A stretch of 64,000 nucleotides of DNA, from the NCBI GenBank assembly GCA_028736075.1, contig CP117875.1, forward strand, positions 2,914,001 to 2,978,000, written 5' to 3'. Positions 41,436-51,161 of this stretch are shown piece after piece. A program made the translations under genes and the position numbers. The notes below the pieces were generated by a model. The model ran no database searches and had not been told where the DNA came from. It was given only the letters and a program-made list of their open reading frames with translations. The stretch comes from Chryseobacterium sp. KACC 21268 (GTDB taxonomy: Bacteria > Bacteroidota > Bacteroidia > Flavobacteriales > Weeksellaceae). Every line of letters begins with the position of its first letter. Positions within the stretch are counted from its first letter, which is position 1.

Positions 41436-44282
41436 TTAAAATCCGAATTTAATTCCAGCAACAATGGTTCGCGCTTCAGGATATTCGTTTGGATTTTTTT
41501 CCGGGCTGTAAGACTGATAATCTGTAATCGTAAAAAGATTGCTACCGGTCAAAAAGATCCTGAGGTTGGTAAGACCAATCTTAGCCACTGTGTCTGGTTT
41601 GAATGAATAACCGCAAGTGATATTTTGCAATCTGAAGTAAGAAGCGTCCTGAAGTCCCATATTAAAAATATTTGACGGGTCATTCCCCTCATTTGGTCTG
41701 GGATAGTTTCCACCAGGATTTTCTGGTGTCCAATAGTCTTGCTTGATACCATTTTTTATTCCTCTCAAGGATCCACCTTCCAGATAGCTGTATAGAAAAG
41801 GATTATTTTTCACAACACCTTGCACAGTATAAAAATCTGCATTAATGTCAAATCCTTTATACTCGAATCCAAGTGATAATGTACCATACCAGTCTGGCAT
41901 CTGTGATGTGATTACGCGATCTTTGTCATTGATGATCCCGTCGCCGTTTACATCTCGTAGCTTGATGTCACCTGGCAAAGCAAGAGGCTGCGCAGAGTTA
42001 ACAATATCTTCACCCTGTTGAAAGATGCCTACGACATCGTACTGATAGTACACATTGATCGGCTGACCAATGAAACGTCTGTTAAGGATATCATCATCTT
42101 CCCTACCATCACCGTCTGCATCTCTGCCATACAAGCTGATGATCTTATTTCTGTTTTTCGTATAAGCTAAACCGATTTTGAATTTGAAATCTGAGGTTTT
42201 GATCACATCCGCATTCAATGATACTTCAAGACCTTTGTTCTCTACTTCGCCTAGGTTGTTCCACCTATTGCTGTATCCGGATGAAAGATCTAACTGCTCT
42301 TGAACAAGTAGGTCTTTTGTTCGGGTATTGTAATATTCAACCGTTGCTGTTATCCTATCTCTAAAAAAACCAAGATCCAATGCGGAGTTGAATGTTGTTG
42401 AAGTTTCCCATTTCAAATTGGGGTTGGGCAAAGTTGGTCCTGGGATATATCCAGAGACCTGATTACCACCTATCACGTAATTACTTTGGTCGGCAGTACT
42501 CTGGCTCAATCCAGGCGAAATGGCCTCATTACCAACACTTCCGTAGCTGAATCTAAGTTTTAAATTATTGAGGAAATTTAAATTTTCCATAAAATTTTCC
42601 CTGTGAATATTCCACCCGATATTGGCTGATGGGAATGAGGCCCATTTGTTATTTTTACCAAATACTGTGGAGCCATCAATTCTTCCTGCAATCGTCACAT
42701 AATATTTGCTATCATAGTCGTACTCCAGACGCCCGACAGCAGATACAATTCCTCTGTTATATTCTGTAATAGTCGGTGTATTGAGTAACGCAGATTGCAA
42801 TCCATTAATCCCCAAGATATCATTCGGGATATTTGTAGAGGCATTCTCAAAATCATTTCTATTAGTTTTCGAGATACTCTGCACAACGGTGGCGGCGAAA
42901 TGATTTTTCTCTGCCAATTTGAAATTGTAGGTGAAGATATTTTCCAATTGCCATTCTACCTCATCTTGGAATTGAATACTGCCGCTCCCCTGGTTGTTAT
43001 TGGCAATTCCAGCAACCGACTGTGTTGTATTATATGATTTTCTCTTGTAATTCCACGATCTTCTGCTGGCATTCATTCTATATTTAAAACCTTGAAAAGG
43101 TGTAAAGTCCACAAAAAGGTTGAGAATGTCATTTCGGTTCTGTACAAAATTGGTCGTTTGGTAAAGATCGATGAGCGGATTTTTATTTTCAGCAAAACCT
43201 CCGGGCAATAGTCTGAGTGAACCATCATCATTGTAAACGCGTCCGAGAGGCGATGTTGTAATAGAACTTAAAATGACACCTGCATTATTTGGATTATTGG
43301 TCTCTGAGAATTGAAAGGAAGTATTCAGACCCACTTTCAGCGTATTGCTGATTTTTTGATCAGCATTTAATCTGATTCCTGTTTTGTTAAAATCTGAATT
43401 GGGAATAACACCTTTGGTCCCAATATAGTTCACACTACCAAATATACTGGACTTGTCACTGCCTGATGAAAAATTGATGGCGTGATTTTGTGTCTCTCCT
43501 GTTCTGAGCATGAGCTTCTCCCAGTCAATATATTTCCCGGTCTGTACACTTTCCAATTCTAATGCAGAAAAAATCTCACTGTCTGGCCTGTATACACCCC
43601 CATTGTTAGTTCTGAAAGCTTCTCTCTTTAACTGGGCAAATTCTTCACCACTGTAGATATCAAAATTTCTGTTGATTGTTTGAAAGCCCGAAAAACCATT
43701 GTAAGTCACTTTGGCTTTGCCACTTTTCCCTCGTTTTGTGGTAATCAGTATGACCCCATTCGATGCTCTCGCACCATAGATGGATTGTGCAGCGGCATCT
43801 TTCAAGACCTCTAGGGATTCTATGTCATTTGCATTGACGTCATTTATACTTCCAACCCTTACTCCATCAACGATCACGATAGGATTATTTCCTCCAGAGA
43901 TCGATCGCTGACCACGAATTTGAATATTTGATGAGCTACCCGGCGCACCATTGGCAAGTGTAACCTGTACTCCGGCAGCCTTTCCACGTAACATTTCACC
44001 AACATCCGATGTAGCTACTTTTGTAAGGTCATCCGCGTTGACCTTGACCACTGAGCTGATGACATCACTTTTCTTCTTTGCACCGTATCCAATGATCACG
44101 ACCTGCTCTATTTCTTTGGAGACACCAACCAAAGTGTCCCTATCAGAACTTGGAGTGGTACTTGGAGTGGTCTGCGCGTGAACAGATATTTGCCCGGAGA
44201 GTAGGAAGGCAACTGCTATGAGTCCTATTTTTTTGCCATCATAGGTTTTAGAAGAACCAATATTCTTGTCGAATTTTTTCAT
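41436..44282 (-). CDS. susC: SusC/RagA-family TonB-dependent glycan transporter
   Basis: The 948-residue protein carries a signal peptide ending HAQ, then QVVIIGYGAKKKSDVISSVVKVNADDL, the TonB-linked plug start. VRVGSINDVNANDIESLEVLKDAAAQSIYGARASNGVILITTKRGK is the SusC signature in the plug. A 22-strand barrel follows and ends in an aromatic residue (KFGF). It imports oligosaccharides through the outer membrane with SusD as lid. It lacks the N-terminal carboxypeptidase-like domain of many SusC proteins: the plug starts about 65 residues in. A shared regulatory motif is found 80 nt upstream. Confidence 0.94.
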   Translation of the reverse strand: MKKFDKNIGSSKTYDGKKIGLIAVAFLLSGQISVHAQTTPSTTPSSDRDTLVGVSKEIEQVVIIGYGAKKKSDVISSVVKVNADDLTKVATSDVGEMLRGKAAGVQVTLANGAPGSSSNIQIRGQRSISGGNNPIVIVDGVRVGSINDVNANDIESLEVLKDAAAQSIYGARASNGVILITTKRGKSGKAKVTYNGFSGFQTINRNFDIYSGEEFAQLKREAFRTNNGGVYRPDSEIFSALELESVQTGKYIDWEKLMLRTGETQNHAINFSSGSDKSSIFGSVNYIGTKGVIPNSDFNKTGIRLNADQKISNTLKVGLNTSFQFSETNNPNNAGVILSSITTSPLGRVYNDDGSLRLLPGGFAENKNPLIDLYQTTNFVQNRNDILNLFVDFTPFQGFKYRMNASRRSWNYKRKSYNTTQSVAGIANNNQGSGSIQFQDEVEWQLENIFTYNFKLAEKNHFAATVVQSISKTNRNDFENASTNIPNDILGINGLQSALLNTPTITEYNRGIVSAVGRLEYDYDSKYYVTIAGRIDGSTVFGKNNKWASFPSANIGWNIHRENFMENLNFLNNLKLRFSYGSVGNEAISPGLSQSTADQSNYVIGGNQVSGYIPGPTLPNPNLKWETSTTFNSALDLGFFRDRITATVEYYNTRTKDLLVQEQLDLSSGYSNRWNNLGEVENKGLEVSLNADVIKTSDFKFKIGLAYTKNRNKIISLYGRDADGDGREDDDILNRRFIGQPINVYYQYDVVGIFQQGEDIVNSAQPLALPGDIKLRDVNGDGIINDKDRVITSQMPDWYGTLSLGFEYKGFDINADFYTVQGVVKNNPFLYSYLEGGSLRGIKNGIKQDYWTPENPGGNYPRPNEGNDPSNIFNMGLQDASYFRLQNITCGYSFKPDTVAKIGLTNLRIFLTGSNLFTITDYQSYSPEKNPNEYPEARTIVAGIKFGF

Positions 44283-44362
44283 ATTCTTGAGTTTAATAGC
44301 TTTGTTTTTTACAAATATGTCTGATAATCATATTTATCTGGGTGTATAAATATGCTTTTTGC

Positions 44363-44380
44363 GGGGTAATAACGTATGAA
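44363..44380 (-). promoter_or_regulatory. PUL motif copy 1 upstream of susC
   Basis: On the minus strand the sequence is TTCATACGTTATTACCCC. It matches 14 of 18 positions of a site upstream of the SDR-uxuA operon (TTCGGACGTCTTTACCCC). It lies 80 nt before the susC start. A 9-nt inverted copy of its core (CATACGTTA) lies at 44425-44433, opposite in orientation. It is a candidate HTCS binding site. Confidence 0.55.
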
Positions 44381-44482
44381 CCAACACAACATATTGAAAA
44401 ACAACACATTATTAAAGTATTTCACATACGTTAAAATAAAAATACTAGCGGGAATATCTAAATATGAGAGGTATTGGACCAA

Positions 44483-47400
44483 TTATACCCCGGAATTATG
44501 ATCACTTTTGTAAGATGTAGGAGAAACTTTGTACACTTTTTTGAACTCACGGCTAAAATGTTTACGATCATTGAATCCGACCATAAAAGCAACTTCTGAA
44601 ATCGGATGAGTTGTGTTCAGGATAATATCTGCTGCCTTTTTCATTCTAAGCTGTTTTATAAGACTTGCCACAGAATGGTTGGTAAGTGCAGTGACCTTTT
44701 TGTACAGTATGGTCCTGCTCATACCGATCTTATCAACCAGCATATTGACGTCAAATTCAGAATTCTCAAGATTTTCTTCTATCACGCGCATCAGTTTTTT
44801 GATGAATGCTTCTTCGGGCGTGGTAAGACTGCTCAGGTCAGAATCTATGATAAAATTACCACTGTATTTCTTTCTGAAGATCTCCTGGGCAGAAAGTAAA
44901 TTGGCAATACTCAGTTTAAGTTCCTGCGTACTAAAAGGTTTGGTGATATAAGCATCTGCACCTGTCGAAAGCCCTTCTATTTTATGATCTATAGATGCTT
45001 TAGCGGTAAGGAGCAATACTGGTATGTGACTGGTACTCTCATTGGTTTTTACAATGCGGCAAAGTTCTATGCCATCCATCTCAGGCATCATAATATCACT
45101 GATGATAAGATCTAAGATCTCGGTCTCTAAATAGTTTGCTGCCTCCTTACCGTTGGCAAATTCCACTGTATTGTAATCGCTGGACAAAATACCTACAATA
45201 AATTTGCGTACATCTTCATTGTCTTCGACAACCATTAAAGTCTTCTTGTCCTTGTCGGGAAAATCAGCAAACGCAATTTTTTCATTGGTTACAATGGTCG
45301 GAGAGTCTATGATCATCTGCTGAAAATCCTCGCCATTACTTTCAATGATCTGATCTTCGGATAAATGTTTGTTACCTAATTGTAATTTAATTTGGAAAAC
45401 GGTCTTGGCCCAGGTCCCTTCTTCATCCGGTGTTGAAATTTCACCTTTATGCAATTCTACAATGCTTTTTGAAAGTGCCAGCCCCACGCCGCTTCCCATA
45501 TTTTGTACCCCTCTGTCATCCACTTGAAAAAATCTTTCGAAAACACTTGTGCGATTATTCTCTGGGATGCCGATTCCGTTATCTTTAACTTTGATGAATA
45601 CAGCATTCTCATCTGGCGTACCTTTTTCTACTGCAAAAACTATTTTTCCATTTTTTTTAGTGAATTTGAATGCGTTGGAAAGCAGATTATAAACAACCTT
45701 TTCCATCTGATTTTTGTCAAAATAAGCAATGATGACATTGGAGTTGAGTACGAATTTGAAATCGATATTCTTTTCAGTCGCCAATCCTTTATAGGATTCA
45801 AATATTTCAAAACAGAAGGACACTACATCTTGTCTTTGGCAGTAGATTTTCATATAGCCCTTTTCAGCTTTTCTGAAATCCAACAGCTCGTTTACAAGTT
45901 TAAGAAGACGGTCTGAATTCTGCTTTATTGTTTTCAGTTTAGCATTGGTCTGTGGATCTTTTTCATTAGACAACAATTCTTCCACTGGCCCTTTGATAAG
46001 TGTCAGCGGGGTTCTTATTTCGTGCGAAATATTTGTAAAAAAATTGATCTGTGTTGTGAGGATCTCTTCTTTCCGTTCATTTTCCACTTGTTCCAAAAAT
46101 ATTTCCCTTCTAAGTTTTAGACGGTATTTTATGAAACGATAGACGGTGTAATTGGCTCCAACAAAACTGATCAAATAAGAGAGATATGCCCACCATGTCC
46201 TATACCAAGGTGGCAGTATTACAATTTTCAGTTTTTTAATATTCTTGTTCCAGCTTTGGTCTTCATTGGTGGATTTTATGGATAACGTATAATTTCCCGG
46301 ATCCAGATTGGAAAGATTGATCCTGTTTTGAGTACCTATAAAATGCCATTGATCTTCAGAAAGTGCGTTGTCCAACTTGTAGGCATACTTACTCTTTTGC
46401 GGATTGATAAAATTAAGGCCCGTAAATTCCAATCCTATATAACCTTGGTCATAGTTGATCGTGATCTCCGAAGTTTCAGAGATGGGCTGCTTTAAAATCC
46501 CATCTGTTTGATCTGCCTCTACAATCTCGTTATTTACGATCAGTTTCGTAAGGACTATGGGTGTGTTATTAGAAGTTTTTATTAATTTCCTAGGATCAAA
46601 AAGCAGGAGACCTTTGGAAGCTCCGAAAGCTACCATATTGCGATTGATCCTCGCAGTGGAATTGTATAAAAATTGTTTTACAGAAAGACCGTCCGCAGAT
46701 GAAAAACGTGTAATTTCAAAGTCGGACGCTTTCAAGTTGCTGCCATCGTTTTTAATTTTGATCTTAAAAAGAAAATCTTCTGCACCAACCCACAAATTGC
46801 CCTGTGCATCTTCGGTAATACTTTTAACAGAGGCATCCGTAAAGCCTTTTTCCTTATTAAGAGCAAAAAACTTTTGATTGTTCTCATTGAGATAATATAG
46901 GCCATCATAATCTGCTCCAATCCAAAGTCTTTTTTTTGAATCTGTAAACATGACTGTCAGACTGTTATTATCCAAAGGCTTTGCATTATTTGCCCTGAAG
47001 ATCTTTGAAATTCTGTTGAGTTTCTTATCAAAAAAATTAAGCCCGTTTTGTGTAGTGATCCAAACACCATCGCTCCTGTTTTCTAAATCCATTACAAAAT
47101 TATCGGACAATGCATTCGCAGACCCATCATTTTTATAGTTTAGAATAGTGCCGTTTGGTAGAATTTTTATTAACCCGTTGCCATCTGTTCCTATCCAAAT
47201 ATTGCTTCCATCGACAAGAATGGATGTAACAGGTCTCTCCCCTTTTTCAGCAGAATTAAGAGAAATCTGAGAGAATTTTTTCGAGGTTTTATTAAACTCA
47301 AAAAGTCCATTGAAGGTGCCACACAAAAGTGTGTTAGCATCTTTTTTAGCTAATGATGTAATGATATTTTTAATATTTTTCTCATTACTGTTGTCTATAG

Positions 47401-48604
47401 CGTAATAATTGGAGGTCTTACCTTTAAGATCAAGATAATTAAGTCCTCCGCCAGAAGTCCCCACCCAAATACTTTGATCATTTTCCTTTAAAATGGCGCT
47501 TGTAGCAGCATTGTTGAGACCAAACCCCGTGTTTGTTACCTCTGAGATCTTCGTGAAATTTAGATTGGATCTATTGTAAATATTTATTGCTCCTCCCGAA
47601 GTTCCTACCCAAACAGAACCTGTATGATCTCTCATAAAACATTTCAGATCATTATCGCTAAGACTGTACAGATTATCGGGATTATGTTTTATTCTTTTAA
47701 ATTTTTGACTGTTATTACTGAAGATACTTAATCCTCCTTTTGTTGCAAACCAAACGGTATTTTGGTCCCATTGGATGATATCATTGATCCAATTCGATGA
47801 CATAGAATTGGTGTTCCCAGGATCGTGCTTAAACTGTAAGAGAATTTTTTGTATTGAGGAAAATAAAAATGCACCAGAACTTTCCGTAGCAAACCAAAGA
47901 TCGCCTTTGCTGGTCTTTATAATTTTTCTCACCTTGCCATTGATCAGCTCTGCATTTGAAGACAATTCTAGAGGTAATGGTTTTTGATGACTTGTTTTCG
48001 GATCAAAACATTTCAGACCTTTTGACGTTCCGACAAACATCCCATAATTTGAATCATAAAATAAAGATAGAACCCTGCTTTTACACAATTCCGAATTCTT
48101 GTTGAAGTTTTCCAGCTTCCGGGTAGACTTTTTAAGTTTTTTGACACCGCCAAACGTTCCCACCCAAAGATTCCTTTGTCCATCTTCGGCAAATGCAGCG
48201 ATATAATTACTTCCACCTTTCTCTTTGGTTACATCCAGTGATATAAAATTATTGGCGTTTTTATTATAAAAATTGAGTCCGTGGTTTGTACCGATCCAAA
48301 GATTCTGATCGTGGTCTTCAAAAATCACATTGATGTGATTATTGCTCAGGTTGCCATTCGTCTGTTTATCTCTAGCGTACTTCCTGTAGCTGTAACCATC
48401 GTAGCGGAATAGTCCGTTTTCAGTCCCGATCCACACAAATCCGGATTTATTCTGGATCATACTGGAGATCATACTGGGCGAGAAGTCATCGTCATAATTA
48501 ATCTGATCGAAATGAAGTGATGCTTCCTGAGCAGGTAAAATGCCAGAAACAAAAACAAAAACAATATAGATTAATATATCAGTTACTTTTTTCAACAGAT
48601 TCAT
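44483..48604 (-). CDS. Hybrid two-component system regulator (HTCS)
   Basis: The ATG at 48604 opens a signal peptide (MNLLKKVTDILIYIVFVFVSG...PAQ); an ATG at 48646 is in frame but only adds 14 polar residues. The 1373-residue protein has two periplasmic seven-bladed Reg_prop beta-propellers (repeats such as GFVWIGTENGLFRYDG) to about residue 690 and a Y_Y_Y domain to about 780. A membrane helix lies near 805-820. The HisKA site is FFTNISHEIRTPL, with the phosphorylated His near 857. HATPase_c carries NAFKFTKKNG and GIGIP, the receiver has IISDIMMPEMDG (Asp near 1169), and a C-terminal AraC-type HTH ends the chain. It senses a glycan fragment and activates the PUL. Confidence 0.93.
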   Translation of the reverse strand: MNLLKKVTDILIYIVFVFVSGILPAQEASLHFDQINYDDDFSPSMISSMIQNKSGFVWIGTENGLFRYDGYSYRKYARDKQTNGNLSNNHINVIFEDHDQNLWIGTNHGLNFYNKNANNFISLDVTKEKGGSNYIAAFAEDGQRNLWVGTFGGVKKLKKSTRKLENFNKNSELCKSRVLSLFYDSNYGMFVGTSKGLKCFDPKTSHQKPLPLELSSNAELINGKVRKIIKTSKGDLWFATESSGAFLFSSIQKILLQFKHDPGNTNSMSSNWINDIIQWDQNTVWFATKGGLSIFSNNSQKFKRIKHNPDNLYSLSDNDLKCFMRDHTGSVWVGTSGGAINIYNRSNLNFTKISEVTNTGFGLNNAATSAILKENDQSIWVGTSGGGLNYLDLKGKTSNYYAIDNSNEKNIKNIITSLAKKDANTLLCGTFNGLFEFNKTSKKFSQISLNSAEKGERPVTSILVDGSNIWIGTDGNGLIKILPNGTILNYKNDGSANALSDNFVMDLENRSDGVWITTQNGLNFFDKKLNRISKIFRANNAKPLDNNSLTVMFTDSKKRLWIGADYDGLYYLNENNQKFFALNKEKGFTDASVKSITEDAQGNLWVGAEDFLFKIKIKNDGSNLKASDFEITRFSSADGLSVKQFLYNSTARINRNMVAFGASKGLLLFDPRKLIKTSNNTPIVLTKLIVNNEIVEADQTDGILKQPISETSEITINYDQGYIGLEFTGLNFINPQKSKYAYKLDNALSEDQWHFIGTQNRINLSNLDPGNYTLSIKSTNEDQSWNKNIKKLKIVILPPWYRTWWAYLSYLISFVGANYTVYRFIKYRLKLRREIFLEQVENERKEEILTTQINFFTNISHEIRTPLTLIKGPVEELLSNEKDPQTNAKLKTIKQNSDRLLKLVNELLDFRKAEKGYMKIYCQRQDVVSFCFEIFESYKGLATEKNIDFKFVLNSNVIIAYFDKNQMEKVVYNLLSNAFKFTKKNGKIVFAVEKGTPDENAVFIKVKDNGIGIPENNRTSVFERFFQVDDRGVQNMGSGVGLALSKSIVELHKGEISTPDEEGTWAKTVFQIKLQLGNKHLSEDQIIESNGEDFQQMIIDSPTIVTNEKIAFADFPDKDKKTLMVVEDNEDVRKFIVGILSSDYNTVEFANGKEAANYLETEILDLIISDIMMPEMDGIELCRIVKTNESTSHIPVLLLTAKASIDHKIEGLSTGADAYITKPFSTQELKLSIANLLSAQEIFRKKYSGNFIIDSDLSSLTTPEEAFIKKLMRVIEENLENSEFDVNMLVDKIGMSRTILYKKVTALTNHSVASLIKQLRMKKAADIILNTTHPISEVAFMVGFNDRKHFSREFKKVYKVSPTSYKSDHNSGV

Positions 48605-48632
48605 AATTACCTCACAATGATTATTATCAATT

Positions 48633-49817
48633 CTAAATTGTATCAAAGCTGCGGACGATACCCAATTCCAAACCTCGTAATTCGGCTAGTCCCCTAAGTC
48701 TTCCTATCGCAGAATATCCGGGATTTGTCTTCTTTTGCAGATCATCCAGCATCTGATGCCCGTGATCCGGACGCATTGGGATTATAAGATCAGCCCTTCC
48801 CTGCTGTTCCCTTTTACGTTCTTCTAAAATCACTTCTTTCACCAATCCGTACATATCGACGTCACCTTCAAGATGATTGGCTTCATAGAAATTTCCTTTA
48901 TCATCTCTCTTCGTACTTCGAAGATGTAAAAAATGAACTCTATCTGCAAAGCGCTGAAATATTTTCACAAGGTGATTATCCTCTCGAACTCCCAGTGAAC
49001 CTGAACAGAACGTCATTCCGTTTGCAAGATCCGGAACTGCTGAAAATAGCAAAGCATAATCTTCCTCGGTGCTTACAACTCTTGGCAGCCCCAATATAGA
49101 ATATGGCGGATCGTCTGGATGTATGCATATCCGCGCATTATTTTGGGAGGCAACTGGAACAATTTCCTGGAGAAAGAGAATCAGATTTTGTCTCAGTCTG
49201 TTTGCATCAACTGCTGCATAGTTGTCCAAAATAGCCTGGAAACTCTCCAAACTATAGCCTTCCTCTGCGCCTGGTAAACCCGCAATTATATTGTTGACCA
49301 GTTTTGTTTTCTCTGTTTTCGACAGTTTTTCAAGATATGCTTTGGCTTGTTCTTTTTCCTGCGGCGAGTATTGTGACAATGCGCCGGTCCTTTTAAGCAA
49401 ATACAGGTCGAAGGCGGCAAATGCTGTATAATCGAACCGTAGGGCTTTGGAGCCATCCTGCAATTCAAACTCGAGATCTGTACGGGTCCAATCCAGAACA
49501 GGCATAAAATTATAGCAAATGATGTTGATCCCGCAATGCGCCAGATTTTCAATGCTTTGCTTATAATTTTCGATAAATTTCTGAAAATTCCCAGTACGGG
49601 TTTTTATATCTTCGTGAACGGGAATGCTTTCGACAACATTCCATCGAAGTCCTTCATTTTCGATTATTTTTTTTCTGATATTGATTTCCTCTACAGTCCA
49701 TACCGAACCGTTTGGAATGTGATGAAGTGCGGTCACAATACCCACTGCTCCAGCTTGTTTGATATCTGATAAAGATACTGGGTCCTTCGGTCCATACCAG
49801 CGCCAAGATTGTTCCAT
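48633..49817 (-). CDS. uxuA: D-mannonate dehydratase UxuA
   Basis: UxuA dehydrates D-mannonate to 2-keto-3-deoxygluconate in glucuronate breakdown. The 394-residue protein starts with [33 protein letters not shown], and contains [20 protein letters not shown], the metal/substrate residues in [21 protein letters not shown], and [12 protein letters not shown]. It ends with [12 protein letters not shown]...[20 protein letters not shown]. All are diagnostic for UxuA. It lies 15 nt after the SDR gene and 28 nt before the HTCS gene, in the same direction. Confidence 0.95.
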   Translation of the reverse strand: MEQSWRWYGPKDPVSLSDIKQAGAVGIVTALHHIPNGSVWTVEEINIRKKIIENEGLRWNVVESIPVHEDIKTRTGNFQKFIENYKQSIENLAHCGINIICYNFMPVLDWTRTDLEFELQDGSKALRFDYTAFAAFDLYLLKRTGALSQYSPQEKEQAKAYLEKLSKTEKTKLVNNIIAGLPGAEEGYSLESFQAILDNYAAVDANRLRQNLILFLQEIVPVASQNNARICIHPDDPPYSILGLPRVVSTEEDYALLFSAVPDLANGMTFCSGSLGVREDNHLVKIFQRFADRVHFLHLRSTKRDDKGNFYEANHLEGDVDMYGLVKEVILEERKREQQGRADLIIPMRPDHGHQMLDDLQKKTNPGYSAIGRLRGLAELRGLELGIVRSFDTI

Positions 49818-49832
49818 TTTTTATTTTTTTAT

Positions 49833-50663
49833 TTAAACACCACTAAATGCGCTAAAACCACCATCCACAGGGATCACAATTCCAGTAACGAAAGACGATC
49901 TGTCATCACATAAAAACAATACAGAACTGATCAGATCTTCCGGATTTCCAAATCTTCCCGCAGGTGTCTGTGAAATTATAGATCGCCCTCTTTCCGTGAG
50001 ACTGCCATCTTCTGATGTGAGCAGACTTCTATTCTGAGTTGTCAGGAAAAATCCTGGTGCAATAGCATTAACACGGATACCCAGCTTGGAAAAATGAACA
50101 GCGAGCCACTGGGTCAAGTTCGAGGTTGCAGCTTTTGCCGCGCTGTAAACAGGAATTTTAGTTAATGGGGTTAAAGCACTCAAAGATGAGATATTGAGAA
50201 TGCTACAGCCTGTTTTTCCTACCATATCTCTTGCAAATACTTGTATTGGAAGAAATGTTCCCAAGAAATTGAGATCGAAAACTGATCTTATTCCTTCAGA
50301 TTCGAGATCGAAAATCGTTCTAAAGTCAGGATCATTATGATCCAAGTCTTTTTGCGAAAGGTATGGCTCAGATGTAGTTCCGAGGGGATGATTGCCTCCA
50401 GCCCCATTGATCAGAATATCACAAACTCCTAACTTTTCTGTGATTTGCAACCTTGCTTTTTCCAAAGTTTCTTTTTTTAATACATCTGCTTCAAAAATGT
50501 AAGCAACGCCACCATCCTCAACAATTTCATTTTTCAGACTTTCTGCTTTACCCATTTCTCTTGCCAACAGAGCAACTTTAAAACCTTTCTTTGCTAAAGA
50601 TTTTGCTATTATTCTGCATAAAACTCCAGTGGAACCTGTGATAACTACGACTTTTTTTTTCAT
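49833..50663 (-). CDS. SDR-family D-mannonate oxidoreductase (fructuronate reductase) candidate
   Basis: The ATG at 50663 is used; the 14 codons before it lack the family start. The 276-residue short-chain dehydrogenase has the Rossmann start VVVITGSTGVLCRIIAKSLAKKG, the NAG segment LINGAGGNHPLG, catalytic Ser in ILNISSLSAL and YxxxK in VYSAAKAATSN, then RVNAIAPGFFLT. In Bacteroidota uronate loci such SDRs replace UxuB and interconvert D-fructuronate and D-mannonate, directly before UxuA. The third glycine of the cofactor loop (GVLG in relatives) is Cys16 here (codon TGC, one step from GGC). It overlaps none of its neighbours but lies 15 nt before uxuA. Confidence 0.85.
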   Translation of the reverse strand: MKKKVVVITGSTGVLCRIIAKSLAKKGFKVALLAREMGKAESLKNEIVEDGGVAYIFEADVLKKETLEKARLQITEKLGVCDILINGAGGNHPLGTTSEPYLSQKDLDHNDPDFRTIFDLESEGIRSVFDLNFLGTFLPIQVFARDMVGKTGCSILNISSLSALTPLTKIPVYSAAKAATSNLTQWLAVHFSKLGIRVNAIAPGFFLTTQNRSLLTSEDGSLTERGRSIISQTPAGRFGNPEDLISSVLFLCDDRSSFVTGIVIPVDGGFSAFSGV

Positions 50664-51161
50664 ATTTTTTTGATAATCAGACTCACAAAAGTAATTTATC
50701 ACCACAATCTGAAGCAGTTCAAATATCTTTTTTTAGGGGTAAAGACGTCCGAATTAAAAATATAAAAAAATATCATATGTTTAAATTTAAATTCATTTGG
50801 ATGAAGAATTAGTAACAATCTGTTTGAAAGATAGCAATTTGACATAAATATCACCTGACAAATTCATTCAGCATTGCAGTATGATCTACAAGCTAAATTT
50901 GAATATAAAAATATGAACTTCGCAATCTCATCAGTTTGGAAAACAAATTGGCCGATTCCCGCTTAAACAAAAAATCCAGCTGAGTTTCTTGTAATGAATT
51001 TAACCCATTAGAATATCCCTGTCAATCCCTCATTACACGGTGCGTTTGTCAAAAAGTACATTTATTACCCTAATCTAAAATATTTAAGACCCTTTTTATT
51101 TTTTATTTATATAAAATTTGTGGCAGATAAAATATAATCAAAATTAAAAACCATTAGAGTT
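50664..51161. other. Divergent PUL promoter region
   Basis: This is 498 nt without a credible ORF, between the leftward SDR-uxuA-HTCS-sus operon and the rightward CBM/GH operon. It contains PUL motif copy 2 at 50736-50753, 72 nt before the SDR start. A looser candidate, ACATTTATTACCCT, is at 51057-51070 upstream of the rightward gene. Confidence 0.6.
50736..50753 (-). promoter_or_regulatory. PUL motif copy 2 upstream of the SDR-uxuA operon
   Basis: On the minus strand the site reads TTCGGACGTCTTTACCCC, with ACGT and TTACCCC identical to copy 1. It lies 72 nt before the SDR start codon, compared with 80 nt at susC. Confidence 0.55.
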
